Part shown: positions 31,970-40,171 of the stretch, one piece after another
Layout: every line of letters begins with the position of its first letter
How positions within the stretch are numbered: position 1 is the stretch's first letter
NCBI RefSeq assembly: GCF_030398385.1
Contig: NZ_JAOAOQ010000013.1
Coordinates: 86,263 to 150,262 of the forward strand
Source: Aquibium sp. ELW1220
GTDB lineage: Bacteria > Pseudomonadota > Alphaproteobacteria > Rhizobiales > Rhizobiaceae
Direction: 5' to 3'
Length of the DNA: 64,000 nucleotides
Position numbers and translations under genes: made by a program
Notes under the pieces: model-generated
Database searches by the model: none
What the model saw: only the letters and a program-made list of their open reading frames with translations
Told to the model about the DNA's origin: nothing

Positions 31970-32008
31970 TGTCAGTCCGTGCCGACACTCCGTCCAGTTC
32001 GATGGACA
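31970..32008. promoter_or_regulatory. PpsR-type boxes between bchI and cytochrome c2
   Basis: TGTCAGTCCGTGCCGACA (31970-31987) fits TGT-N12-ACA. Three bases on, CGTCCAGTTCGATGGACA (31991-32008) is a one-base variant. Centre distance is 21 bp, two helical turns, unlike the 26 bp of the other pairs. The pair lies 55 bases from the bchI start and 68 from the cytochrome ATG and could serve both. Confidence 0.75.
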
Positions 32009-32076
32009 GGTGCGCTTGACGACGAACCGCCCGGGCCTAATTGTTCGGACGAAGGGAAACACACCGGGAGGAACCC

Positions 32077-32481
32077 ATGACCAAACCGATTTCGCTTGCC
32101 ACCGCCGCCATCCTGCTCTTCGGCATGCCGACGATCGCCGCCGCGCAGGACGTGGCGAAGGGCGAAACCATCTTCAAGCGTTGCGCCACCTGCCACGGGA
32201 TCGGCGACACGACCAAGCCGATCGCGCCGAACCTGAACGGGGTGGTGGGCCGTGTGGCAGGCACCCAGGAGGATTTCCTGAAGAAGTACTCGAAGGCCAT
32301 GGTGGCGGCCGGCGAGGGCGGTCTGGTCTGGACCGAGGCCGACATCGACGCCTATATCACCGACCCGAAGAAGAAAGTGCCCGGCAACAAGATGGCCTTC
32401 CCGGGCCTCAAGAAGGCCGACGAGCGAGCCGACGTCATCGCCTACATCAAGACCTTCTCGCCGGAAGCCGCGGCCCAGTAG
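32077..32481 (+). CDS. cycA: Periplasmic cytochrome c2-type electron carrier
   Basis: A 134-residue mono-haem c-type cytochrome. It has a signal peptide (about residues 1-24, cleavage near AAAQ), the haem motif CATCH at residues 36-40 and a likely axial Met106 in GNKMAFPG. Cytochrome c2 shuttles electrons from the bc1 complex to the oxidised reaction centre. Because pufC is absent after pufM, this protein probably donates directly. The ATG follows CGGGAGGAA. PpsR-type boxes upstream support co-control with pigment genes. Confidence 0.9.
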   Translation: MTKPISLATAAILLFGMPTIAAAQDVAKGETIFKRCATCHGIGDTTKPIAPNLNGVVGRVAGTQEDFLKKYSKAMVAAGEGGLVWTEADIDAYITDPKKKVPGNKMAFPGLKKADERADVIAYIKTFSPEAAAQ

Positions 32482-32489
32482 CCGCAAGA

Positions 32490-32533
32490 AGTCTATGGAC
32501 AGTGACGGCGCTTGGTGTCAATCTAAGTGGACA
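32490..32533 (+). promoter_or_regulatory. PpsR-type boxes upstream of dxs
   Basis: TGTCAATCTAAGTGGACA (32516-32533) fits TGT-N12-ACA. Eight bases upstream, AGTCTATGGACAGTGACG (32490-32507) keeps the GTC-N10-GAC core. This repeats the paired, 8-bp-spaced layout of the bchC and crtE/crtD regions. The region ends 84 bases before the dxs start. Confidence 0.72.
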
Positions 32534-32617
32534 TCAAGCGTCGGCGACCTCCGCCGTGGAGCCGAATCCGGCGCCTGAAAAGAGGTGGTGCGCACCAACG
32601 CCCGCCCGGGAGGATGC

Positions 32618-34549
32618 ATGGACACACCTGCCACGCCCTTGCTCGACCAGATCGTGGAACCGGCCGACCTGCGCCGGCTCGACGACCGTGGGCTTGTCCG
32701 GCTCGCCGATGAAGTCAGGGCCGAAACCATCTCGGCCGTGTCGGTGACGGGCGGCCACCTCGGCGCCGGGTTAGGCGTGATCGAACTCACCGTCGCGATC
32801 CACGCCGTGTTCGAGACGCCGCGCGACCGGCTGATCTTCGACGTCGGGCACCAGTGCTACCCGCACAAGATCCTGACGGGCCGCCGCGACCGCATCCGCA
32901 CCCTGCGACAGGGCGGTGGGTTGTCGGGTTTCACCAAGCGATCCGAGAGCGATCACGATCCCTTCGGCGCGGCCCATTCCTCGACGTCGATCTCCGCCGG
33001 GCTCGGCTTTGCGGCCGCACGCGATCTCGGCGCCGATGTCGGCGACGTGATCTGCGTCATCGGCGACGGTGCCTTGTCGGCCGGCATGGCCTACGAGGCG
33101 ATGAACAATGCGGGCGCGCTCGGCAAGCGGCTGATCGTGATCCTCAACGACAACGACATGTCGATTTCCCCGCCGGTCGGAGCGATGTCCAGGCATCTGG
33201 CGCGGCTGCAAGCCGGCGAGCCCTTCCAGGACCTGAAGGCTGCGGCGAGGGGAGCGGTGGCACGGCTGCCCTCGCCCATCCGCAAGGGTGCGGAACGGGC
33301 GCGCGGGGTGATGAAAGGCCTGGTCTCGGGCAACACACTGTTCGAGTCGCTCGGCTTTTCCTATGTCGGACCGATCGACGGGCACGACATGCCGACGCTG
33401 CTTGCCGTGCTGCGGATGGTGCGCAGGCGCGCCGACGGCCCTGTTCTCGTGCATGCGGTGACCAGCAAGGGCAAGGGATACGCACCCGCCGAACGTGCCG
33501 CCGACAAGTACCACGGCGTCGCCCGCTTCGACGTGGCAACCGGCGCCCAGGCGAAGGCGCCTCCCGGTCCGCCATCCTTCACCAAGGTGTTCGCCGACAG
33601 CCTGATCGCAGAGGCGGAACACGATCCGCGCGTGGTGGCGGTGACCGCCGCCATGGCGAGCGGCACCGGTCTCGAGGGTTTCCAGAAGCGGTTTCCCGAC
33701 CGCTTCTTCGACGTCGGCATCGCCGAGCAGCACGGCGTGACATTCGCGGCGGGCCTTGCGGCCGCGGGCATGCGGCCCTTCGCGGCGATCTATTCGACCT
33801 TCCTGCAACGCGCCTATGACCAGGTGGTCCACGACGTTGCGCTGCAGCGGCTGCCGGTGCGTTTCGCCATCGATCGCGCCGGGCTGGTGGGCGAGGACGG
33901 GCCGACCCATGCCGGTTCCTACGACCTCGCTTATCTCTGCAACCTGCCCGACTTCGTGGTGATGGCGGCGGCCGACGAGGCCGAGCTCGTCCACATGGTT
34001 GCCACCGCCCATGCGATCGACGACCGTCCGTCGGCCTTCCGCTATCCGCGCGGCGCCGGCACCGGCGTGCCGCTGCCCGCGCGCGGCATTCCGCTGGAGA
34101 TCGGTCGCGGCCGGCTCGTGCGCGAGGGCGCTTCGGTCGCGCTGCTCTCGCTCGGCGGGCGGCTGGAGGAATGTCTGGTGGCCGCCGACGAACTCGCGCA
34201 TCGTGGCATCACGGCCACGGTTGCCGACGCGCGCTTCGCCAAACCGCTCGACCGCGGGCTGATCCTGGCGCTGGCGCGCGACCACGAGGCACTGATCACG
34301 GTGGAAGAGGGTGCCGCCGGCGGCTTCGGTGCGCATGTGCTGCATCTGCTGGCTGCAGCCGGGGTGCTCGACAGGGGGCTGCGCATCCGCACGCTGACCT
34401 TGCCGGACCGCTTCATCGACCACGACAAGCCGCGCGCGATGTATGACGCCGCCGGGCTGAACGCGCCGCAGATCGTGCTTTCGACGCTGGATTGCCTCGG
34501 ACTGATGGAGCGGCGGCTCTATCCGGTGCCGGCGATGCCGGCCGCCTGA
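32618..34549 (+). CDS. dxs: 1-deoxy-D-xylulose-5-phosphate synthase Dxs
   Basis: Thiamine-diphosphate enzyme making DXP from pyruvate and glyceraldehyde-3-phosphate, the entry step of the MEP isoprenoid pathway. The 643-residue protein has [14 protein letters not shown], the ThDP motif [16 protein letters not shown], the transketolase-like [12 protein letters not shown] segment and the C-terminal domain. ATG 32618 follows GGGAGG closely (4 bases); a GTG at 32585 is an alternative. A PGC-linked copy, with idi and crtE, raises precursor supply; a second dxs may exist elsewhere. Confidence 0.96.
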   Translation: MDTPATPLLDQIVEPADLRRLDDRGLVRLADEVRAETISAVSVTGGHLGAGLGVIELTVAIHAVFETPRDRLIFDVGHQCYPHKILTGRRDRIRTLRQGGGLSGFTKRSESDHDPFGAAHSSTSISAGLGFAAARDLGADVGDVICVIGDGALSAGMAYEAMNNAGALGKRLIVILNDNDMSISPPVGAMSRHLARLQAGEPFQDLKAAARGAVARLPSPIRKGAERARGVMKGLVSGNTLFESLGFSYVGPIDGHDMPTLLAVLRMVRRRADGPVLVHAVTSKGKGYAPAERAADKYHGVARFDVATGAQAKAPPGPPSFTKVFADSLIAEAEHDPRVVAVTAAMASGTGLEGFQKRFPDRFFDVGIAEQHGVTFAAGLAAAGMRPFAAIYSTFLQRAYDQVVHDVALQRLPVRFAIDRAGLVGEDGPTHAGSYDLAYLCNLPDFVVMAAADEAELVHMVATAHAIDDRPSAFRYPRGAGTGVPLPARGIPLEIGRGRLVREGASVALLSLGGRLEECLVAADELAHRGITATVADARFAKPLDRGLILALARDHEALITVEEGAAGGFGAHVLHLLAAAGVLDRGLRIRTLTLPDRFIDHDKPRAMYDAAGLNAPQIVLSTLDCLGLMERRLYPVPAMPAA

Positions 34550-34553
34550 TGCG

Positions 34554-35012
34554 TCAGGCGGCCTGCGGGTTCCTGCGCCAGACCGAACGGTTCAGCGCGG
34601 CGGCGATCGACACCCAGACCAGGTAGGGGACGAAGAGAAGAGCGGCCCAGGAAGAGACGGGCCACACGCTGACGATGAAGCCTGCGATCAGCAGCCAGAG
34701 AAGCACGACGTCGACGAAGGCGAGGTCCATGCGGCGGCGCCCGAAGAACAGCCACGACCACGCCGCATTGACGACGAGCTGCGCTGCCCAGAGGGTGATC
34801 GGCAGAGACCAGCCGGCGGCGCGCCAGGCCAGCCATCCGGCAATCGCGATCATCAGGAACAGGATGGTCCAGACGACGCCGAAGGACCAGTTGGGCGGAG
34901 TCCAGGACGGTTTGTCGAGCGTTTCGTACCACGCGCCAGGCTGGAACAGCGCGCCGCTCGATGCCGCGGCGACGCAGAGTATGACGAATACCGCGATGGA
35001 CCAGTCCAGCAT
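34554..35012 (-). CDS. tspO: TspO/MBR family tryptophan-rich sensory protein
   Basis: A five-helix membrane protein of the TspO/peripheral benzodiazepine receptor family. The 152-residue product has the signature LDKPSWTPPNW and many tryptophans, and AAWSWLFFG in helix 3. In Rhodobacter, TspO binds tetrapyrroles and negatively affects photosynthesis gene expression in response to oxygen. It is convergent with dxs (4-base gap). Confidence 0.95.
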   Translation of the reverse strand: MLDWSIAVFVILCVAAASSGALFQPGAWYETLDKPSWTPPNWSFGVVWTILFLMIAIAGWLAWRAAGWSLPITLWAAQLVVNAAWSWLFFGRRRMDLAFVDVVLLWLLIAGFIVSVWPVSSWAALLFVPYLVWVSIAAALNRSVWRRNPQAA

Positions 35013-35084
35013 GATGCAGGCTCCGGCAAGGGTTGATCCGCATCACTTAGCGCCGCTGCCGCGATACGCAAGCCGCGTTGCCTG

Positions 35085-35426
35085 TCAGGCCTGGGTTTCG
35101 AAGCCGTCTTCCGCCGCCTCGCCGAATTCCGCCGCGCCGGCCACGAGGCGGTAGACCCGCGCAATTTCGGCGAGCAGGCCCAGCCGCACCAGTTCGCGCG
35201 CGGCTTCGGAGCGGTCCGCCACGCGGTTGGCATATCGCCAGCCTTCGAGCGCGGCGAACTGCTCTTCGTTCAGGACGACCTCGATTCGCAGGCTACCGGG
35301 CCGTGCGCCGGCCGCACCAGCAGTGCCATTGCCATTCTCGGAGGCGGACACGCCACCTTCTCCCTGTTTCGCCGATCCATTGCCCTGACACCGCCCGGAC
35401 GGCTGATCGGAGCTCCTCCACGACAT
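35085..35426 (-). CDS. Ribbon-helix-helix-like small protein
   Basis: 113 residues from ATG 35426, or 88 from a GTG at 35351 that follows GAGAAGG; the first 45 residues are Gly/Ser/Ala-rich and look unstructured. The C-terminal half reads as strand-helix-helix: SLRIEVVLNEEQFAALEGW, then DRSEAARELVRLGLLAE. That is the pattern of Arc/MetJ-type DNA-binding or antitoxin-like proteins. No toxin gene is beside it. Its place between tspO and the phytochrome response regulator suggests a regulatory role in the PGC, inferred only. Confidence 0.65.
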   Translation of the reverse strand: MSWRSSDQPSGRCQGNGSAKQGEGGVSASENGNGTAGAAGARPGSLRIEVVLNEEQFAALEGWRYANRVADRSEAARELVRLGLLAEIARVYRLVAGAAEFGEAAEDGFETQA

Positions 35427-35561
35427 CGAACCTAGGGCGAAAGCGCTTCCTGCTCCATTGCGGAAAAACGCCTACGGGGATTCTACTTATGGAGGGCCGT
35501 CTATGGAGGGTCGGGAGGGGAGGTGGCGCCGCTGCGACGGCGTCGAGCCTGCGCTGCCCTG
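35427..35561. promoter_or_regulatory. Gap upstream of the RHH-like gene with direct repeats
   Basis: 135 bases with a local A/T-rich stretch and the direct repeat TATGGAGGG at 35488-35496 and 35502-35510 (14-bp period), after CTACGGGGATTCTACTT. The repeats lie after the response-regulator stop and before the RHH-like gene, so they could be a binding site for either product. No gene is seen. Confidence 0.4.
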
Positions 35562-36167
35562 CTAGCGCATCATGCGGATGAGGTCCGACAGGCCGCGTGC
35601 CTCGAGCTTCTCGCGGATGCGGGCGCGGTGGATCTCGACGGTGCGCTGGCTGATGCCGAGCTGGTCGGCGATGGCCTTGTTGGTCTCGCCGAGCACGAGG
35701 TGGTCGAGCACCTCGCGCTCGCGTCCCGTCAGCCGGGCGAGCCGGTCGGCGACCTCTTCCGGCGCGATCGCGTTCGGTGCGCGGTTCGCCACGGCGTCGG
35801 CTGCGAGTTCGATGGCGGCGAGGATCTGTTCTTCGGTTCCGGGCTTCTCGATGAAGTCGAGCGCGCCCGCTTTCATTGCCGCCACGGCGACGGGGACGTC
35901 GCCATGGCCGGTGAGGATGACGATCGGGATGGCGTCGCCCTTCTCGCGCAGCCGGCGCTGCAGTTCCAGGCCGTCCATGCCCGGCATTCGCAGGTCGAGG
36001 AGCAGGCAGTCGGCGGGCAGCCGGTCTGCGGTCGCAAGGAAGGCTTCCGCGGAGACGTGAACGACGACGCGGGCGCCGTGGGCGACCAGCAGCGCCCGCA
36101 TCGAATCGAGCACCGACGGGTCGTCGTCGACGACATGGATCCGAAGGCGCTCAGCTCTCCACGGCAC
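35562..36167 (-). CDS. FixJ/NarL-type response regulator paired with bacteriophytochrome
   Basis: A 201-residue response regulator. The receiver domain (residues 8-120) has the acidic pocket DDD at 14-16, phospho-acceptor Asp58 in LLLDLRMPGMDG and Lys108. The C-terminal LuxR-type helix-turn-helix contains LTGREREVLDHLVLGETNKA and ISQRTVEIHRARIREKL. Its start lies 17 bases inside the 3' end of the phytochrome kinase gene, so the pair is coupled and very probably cognate. Likely targets are photosynthesis or carotenoid promoters. Confidence 0.9.
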   Translation of the reverse strand: MPWRAERLRIHVVDDDPSVLDSMRALLVAHGARVVVHVSAEAFLATADRLPADCLLLDLRMPGMDGLELQRRLREKGDAIPIVILTGHGDVPVAVAAMKAGALDFIEKPGTEEQILAAIELAADAVANRAPNAIAPEEVADRLARLTGREREVLDHLVLGETNKAIADQLGISQRTVEIHRARIREKLEARGLSDLIRMMR

Positions 36168-38442
36168 GTGCGCCTCCGCCGATCGGCAGCGAGAACACGA
36201 TCAGGGCCCCATGCGGCACCGGCCGGGAGCCGATCCGTCCGCCATGGGCCTCCACGATCGACCGGCACAGCGACAGGCCGAAGCCCATGCCGCTGCTGGT
36301 GGAGGCATGGAAGGGCTCGAACAGGCGGTCTGCGATCTCCGGCGGGATGCCGTGGCCCGTGTCGCGCACGCAGATCTCGGCCTCGGCGCCGACCTGCCGC
36401 ACCGCCACTTCGAGCAGTCGCTCGTCGCTGCCGCGCATCGCCGCCAGGCTGTTGCGAACCAGGTTGAGCACCAGTTGCCCGAGCTGGATCGGGTCGGCCA
36501 CCACGGTCGGCAGCGCCCCCTCGAAGGCGAAGCGCACGGTGGGCTCTGGATCGTCGGAGGCGGCGAGCGCCAGCTCGACCCCCTGGCGAACGACCTGGCG
36601 GAGGTCCACGGGCTCGGCGACGAGTTCGCCCTGGCCGATGAAGTTGCGCAGCCGCCGCACGAGTTCGGCCGCACGCCGCGACTCGACCACGGCGCGGTCG
36701 ATCAGGCCGTTGATGTTGTCGGGGATGGCGAGCCCGTGGTTGCGCAGTTCCTGGCGACAGGCGTTGACGTAGTTGGTGACGGCGGCGAGCGGCTGGTTGA
36801 GCTCATGGGCGAGGGCGGAGGCGAGTTCGCCCATCGAACTGCGCCGGGCCGCATCCATCACCATCAGTCGAAGCCTCGCTTCCTCGGCCTCCGCCAGCTT
36901 CTGTGCGGCGACGGCCGCACGTTCGCGGTCGAGGCTGTTGAGGGCGAACAGAGCGCGGCGAAGGATGCGCAGCGCCTCACGGTCGCTGTCGGAGAAAGGC
37001 TTGCTGCGGCCCCGCCGCTCCTCGCTCCACAGCGCGAACGAGCCGCGTGGCGAGAGCCGCGTCGTTCCGTCGGCCCCCGTCCGCTCGACCTTGTCGGGCT
37101 TGCCGGCCCAGGCGATGGTGTGCTCGAACTCCTCGCGCAGGAAGACGAGGAAATCCTCGCCGTCCTTCGACAGCTCGAGATAGGCGGCACCCGAGGCCAT
37201 CGACCATTGCGATGGATCGAGATCGAGTTCGGCAGGGACGGCCTCGCGGGTGGCCAGTCCTTCGACCAGATCGCTGCGCAGTCGATCGAGCGGCGGCAGG
37301 GGATGCGGTGTCCGGCCGAAGCGGGTGACGACGCCGCCGAGCGCGAGCACCATGCCCTGCGCATCGGCGTGCTGCATCAGCTCTGCCGATTTTTCCGCGA
37401 TGATCGAGGCCAGGGGATGTCCCTCGCGCGCGGTCCGCTCGATGTCGGATGCCGTGCGCTCGGCCCTTATGCTCTGGCGCAGCTGCGCCGCGTTCTCGAG
37501 GCTCTGCAGCAGAGCCGAGATGGTGCCGCCGAGCAGTTCGCAGAAGCGGAACCGGCTCCATGGCAGATGCAGCGGGCCGTAGTGATGGCAGGCCACGAGA
37601 CCCCAGAGGTCGTCGTTGGAGATCAGCGAGATCGACATCGACGCGCCGACGCCCATGTTGCCGAGATACTCCACATGGACGGGGGCGACGCCGCGCAGCT
37701 TGGAATGGGTCAGGTCGAGGGCAGCGGGATGCGATGCGTCGGCGATTGCGCCGCGGTGGGTCAGGATCGGCACGGGCTCGGCCATGATATCCGGGATGGA
37801 CCGGATCACGTTCAACGCGAAATGCCGCCGCGCCGGCTCGGGAATGTCGGAGGCCGGGTAATGCAGGCCCAGGAAGGAATCCTCCCGCACGGTGCTTTCC
37901 GCGATGACTTCGCCGTGCAGATCCTCGGCGAAGCGGTAGATCATCACCCGGTCGAAACCCGTCACCTCGCGCACGATCTGCGCGCTTGCCCGCGCAAGTT
38001 CCGTCAGCGTGTCCGGCCGGATGAGTTCGGTGATGACGCGCTGACGCAGTTCGTCTTCTTCCCATACCCGATCCGGCCCATGCTCGGGGAGCACGAACTC
38101 CAGGATGATGCTGCCGCCGTACCGATGGGGAAAGCACTCCAGGCGGACCGTGCCGTCGGGCCGTACCACGTCGACGAACCATGGTTTTATGAGGTCCGGG
38201 CGGCGCGGCTCCATCGCCCGTGCCTGCAGTTCGCCCGCAAGAACCGGCCCGAGCAGTTCCCCCATCGGCCGGCCGAGCAGCGTTTCGGGCGACCGCCCGA
38301 GATAGGCCTCGGTGTTGGCGCTGACATAGTCGATCCGCAGCGACGCGGCATCGGCCGCCACCAGCGCGCCATTGGGCTGGATGGATCCTATGAAATGGAT
38401 CGGTTCGGTGTCGCACGACGTCAGGTCGATGCGCGGTCGCAT
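36151..38442 (-). CDS. bphP: Bacteriophytochrome histidine kinase
   Basis: A red/far-red photoreceptor kinase of 763 residues: PAS (about 15-120), GAF (about 140-310), PHY (about 320-500), then HisKA and HATPase. The biliverdin-binding cysteine is Cys10, just before the PAS segment EPIHFIGSIQPNG. The GAF domain has PASDIP at 196-201 and the CHH motif at 285-287. The PHY tongue motif PRGSF is present. The kinase has ALAHELNQPLAAV (H box, FixL-like) and GMGFGLSLCRSIVEAHGG. ATG 38442 follows GGGAG. Divergent from ppsR. Confidence 0.95.
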   Translation of the reverse strand: MRPRIDLTSCDTEPIHFIGSIQPNGALVAADAASLRIDYVSANTEAYLGRSPETLLGRPMGELLGPVLAGELQARAMEPRRPDLIKPWFVDVVRPDGTVRLECFPHRYGGSIILEFVLPEHGPDRVWEEDELRQRVITELIRPDTLTELARASAQIVREVTGFDRVMIYRFAEDLHGEVIAESTVREDSFLGLHYPASDIPEPARRHFALNVIRSIPDIMAEPVPILTHRGAIADASHPAALDLTHSKLRGVAPVHVEYLGNMGVGASMSISLISNDDLWGLVACHHYGPLHLPWSRFRFCELLGGTISALLQSLENAAQLRQSIRAERTASDIERTAREGHPLASIIAEKSAELMQHADAQGMVLALGGVVTRFGRTPHPLPPLDRLRSDLVEGLATREAVPAELDLDPSQWSMASGAAYLELSKDGEDFLVFLREEFEHTIAWAGKPDKVERTGADGTTRLSPRGSFALWSEERRGRSKPFSDSDREALRILRRALFALNSLDRERAAVAAQKLAEAEEARLRLMVMDAARRSSMGELASALAHELNQPLAAVTNYVNACRQELRNHGLAIPDNINGLIDRAVVESRRAAELVRRLRNFIGQGELVAEPVDLRQVVRQGVELALAASDDPEPTVRFAFEGALPTVVADPIQLGQLVLNLVRNSLAAMRGSDERLLEVAVRQVGAEAEICVRDTGHGIPPEIADRLFEPFHASTSSGMGFGLSLCRSIVEAHGGRIGSRPVPHGALIVFSLPIGGGARAVES

Positions 38443-38675
38443 GTCGATCTCCCGGCGCCGGTCTCGCGGCGTCCAGCGGAAGGACGCGTTTCGACGGGTT
38501 CCGTCGCGGGTGGCGATCGCGTCCTCCGCTCCCCATGTGCGACAAGTTAGGCAAGGCGGCACGCCAAGGCAATGGAATGAGTTGACACCGCCGGTCACCG
38601 GCGCGAAGACGAAGCCGCCTGCAGGCGCCGCCTGAAGCTGGCGCCACCTTGGCTTCGAAAGCCCGCGAAACAGCC
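38443..38675. promoter_or_regulatory. Divergent bphP-ppsR promoter region
   Basis: 233 bases between the two starts. It includes TTGACA near 38582 and a small CGCCGG/CCGGCG dyad after it. I searched for TGT-N12-ACA by eye and found none, so PpsR autoregulation through the usual box is not indicated. Confidence 0.45.
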
Positions 38676-40022
38676 ATGTCGGGACAGGACATCCTTCAGA
38701 AAGCGATCGGAAAGGCCGATCCGGATTCGCTCGCGCGGATGATCACGTTCGTGGCGGACGTCGCCGTCGTGGTGGATTCCGAGGACCAGGTCCGGGATGC
38801 ATCGCTGGGATCGCGTTCGACCGGTCTCGTCGATGTCGCATCCTGGAAGGGGCGCAGTCTGTCGGATCTCGTCGATGCCGAAAGCACCGGCGACCTGCAG
38901 GGCCTGCTGACAGAGGCGCGGGCGGGCACCGAGGGAGTGTCCCGGAGGATCCTGCATCCGACGACTTCCGGCCTTGTTCCCGTCGAGTATGTCGCGATGG
39001 CCTTCGGCGGGGAGGGCGGGATCGTCCTGATCGGCACCTCCGCGCCGCCGGTCCCCCGCCCGGAATGGCCCTCGGAGACGCTGTTTCACCGCCTGTGGGC
39101 GCTCGGCAGCGACGCCATGCTGCTGGTCGACGGCCGCACCGGCGCAATCCGCGACGGCAACCGCGCCGCTGCGGCGCTGCTCGGCGTCCATGCGGAAAAC
39201 ATCCGCTCCGGTCGCCTCGCCGACTATCTCGACGGGACATCCCGCGCGGAAGTCAGCGTCCGGCTGCGCGGGGTGCTGTCGTCGGGTCGTCCGGACCGCT
39301 TCCAGACGCCGCTCGCCGGAGGCCACCAGACGCGCCTGTCGCTGGTAGCCGAACCCGCCGGCGGCGGCGAGGCCGGACTTCTGCTCGTGCGACTGTCTCA
39401 GGCCGGCGACAACGAGACGGGCGAGGACCCCTCCTCGTCCTTGCCGCAGCTCATCCGCGAGAGCCCGGATCCGGTCGTGCTGATCGATCCCGCCGGTTCC
39501 ATCCTCTGGGCCAACGACGCGTTTCTCGGTGCCGTCGGCGCTCCCGCCGAGGTGCTGGCGGTCGGCCGCGGCATCGAGGAGTTCGTCACGGTCGACGGCG
39601 GGCGGCGCCTCGCCGATCTGCTGTCGGCAGCCGAGCGCCAGGGACGTCTTTCGACCGGCGGCATCGGGCTGGAGGCGCTCGATTCCGGCCTGACCGCCTG
39701 CGAAGCGGTGATCTTCCATGTGCCGGATGCCGTCCTGCCGCGATACGGCATCGTCCTGCGGGTGCTTCGTGCCGGTGCAGCTTCGGCGAGCGCAGAGGGC
39801 GAAAGGCTCGACCTGACGGCCCTGACGGACCTCGTCGGCCGCACGCCGCTGCGCGATCTCGTCCAGAACACGACGGATCTGATCGAGAAGATGTGCGTCG
39901 AGGCCGCCCTGCGATTGACCGGGAACAACCGGTCCGCTGCGGCGCGCGCGCTCGGGCTCAGCCGTCAGGCCTTCTATCTGAAACTCAGGCGTTTCGGACT
40001 AGCCGACCACGCCGAAGACTGA
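38676..40022 (+). CDS. ppsR: Photosynthesis repressor PpsR/CrtJ
   Basis: A redox- and light-responsive regulator that represses bch, crt and puc genes under oxygen. The 448-residue protein has an N-terminal region, two PAS domains (about 130-250 and 250-370) and a C-terminal Fis-type helix-turn-helix with NNRSAAARALGLSRQAFYLKL. A cysteine in the EKMCVEAAL segment of the DNA-binding domain matches the redox-sensitive cysteine of the family. ATG 38676 is chosen over an in-frame TTG at 38649; neither has a strong ribosome site. Its predicted sites are annotated at five places. Confidence 0.95.
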   Translation: MSGQDILQKAIGKADPDSLARMITFVADVAVVVDSEDQVRDASLGSRSTGLVDVASWKGRSLSDLVDAESTGDLQGLLTEARAGTEGVSRRILHPTTSGLVPVEYVAMAFGGEGGIVLIGTSAPPVPRPEWPSETLFHRLWALGSDAMLLVDGRTGAIRDGNRAAAALLGVHAENIRSGRLADYLDGTSRAEVSVRLRGVLSSGRPDRFQTPLAGGHQTRLSLVAEPAGGGEAGLLLVRLSQAGDNETGEDPSSSLPQLIRESPDPVVLIDPAGSILWANDAFLGAVGAPAEVLAVGRGIEEFVTVDGGRRLADLLSAAERQGRLSTGGIGLEALDSGLTACEAVIFHVPDAVLPRYGIVLRVLRAGAASASAEGERLDLTALTDLVGRTPLRDLVQNTTDLIEKMCVEAALRLTGNNRSAAARALGLSRQAFYLKLRRFGLADHAED

Positions 40023-40171
40023 ACCGGACCGAAGGGCGTGGGCGCAGGGGCGACTTCGTCAGACGAGCGCGACGCTGCCGTCCGAAAACTGATGGCGATG
40101 GCGAAATACGGTCGACCAATCATCAGGCCTCCTGCTCCGTCAAGGCTGGAGGCCGCGCTACGAGGACTCCC

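Noticed and set aside
36211..38550. A 779-codon plus-strand frame opposite the bacteriophytochrome
   Set aside because: The phytochrome frame has all family motifs; the antisense frame has none.
38443..38675. PpsR autoregulatory box between bphP and ppsR
   Set aside because: No TGT-N12-ACA sequence was found by eye in this gap.
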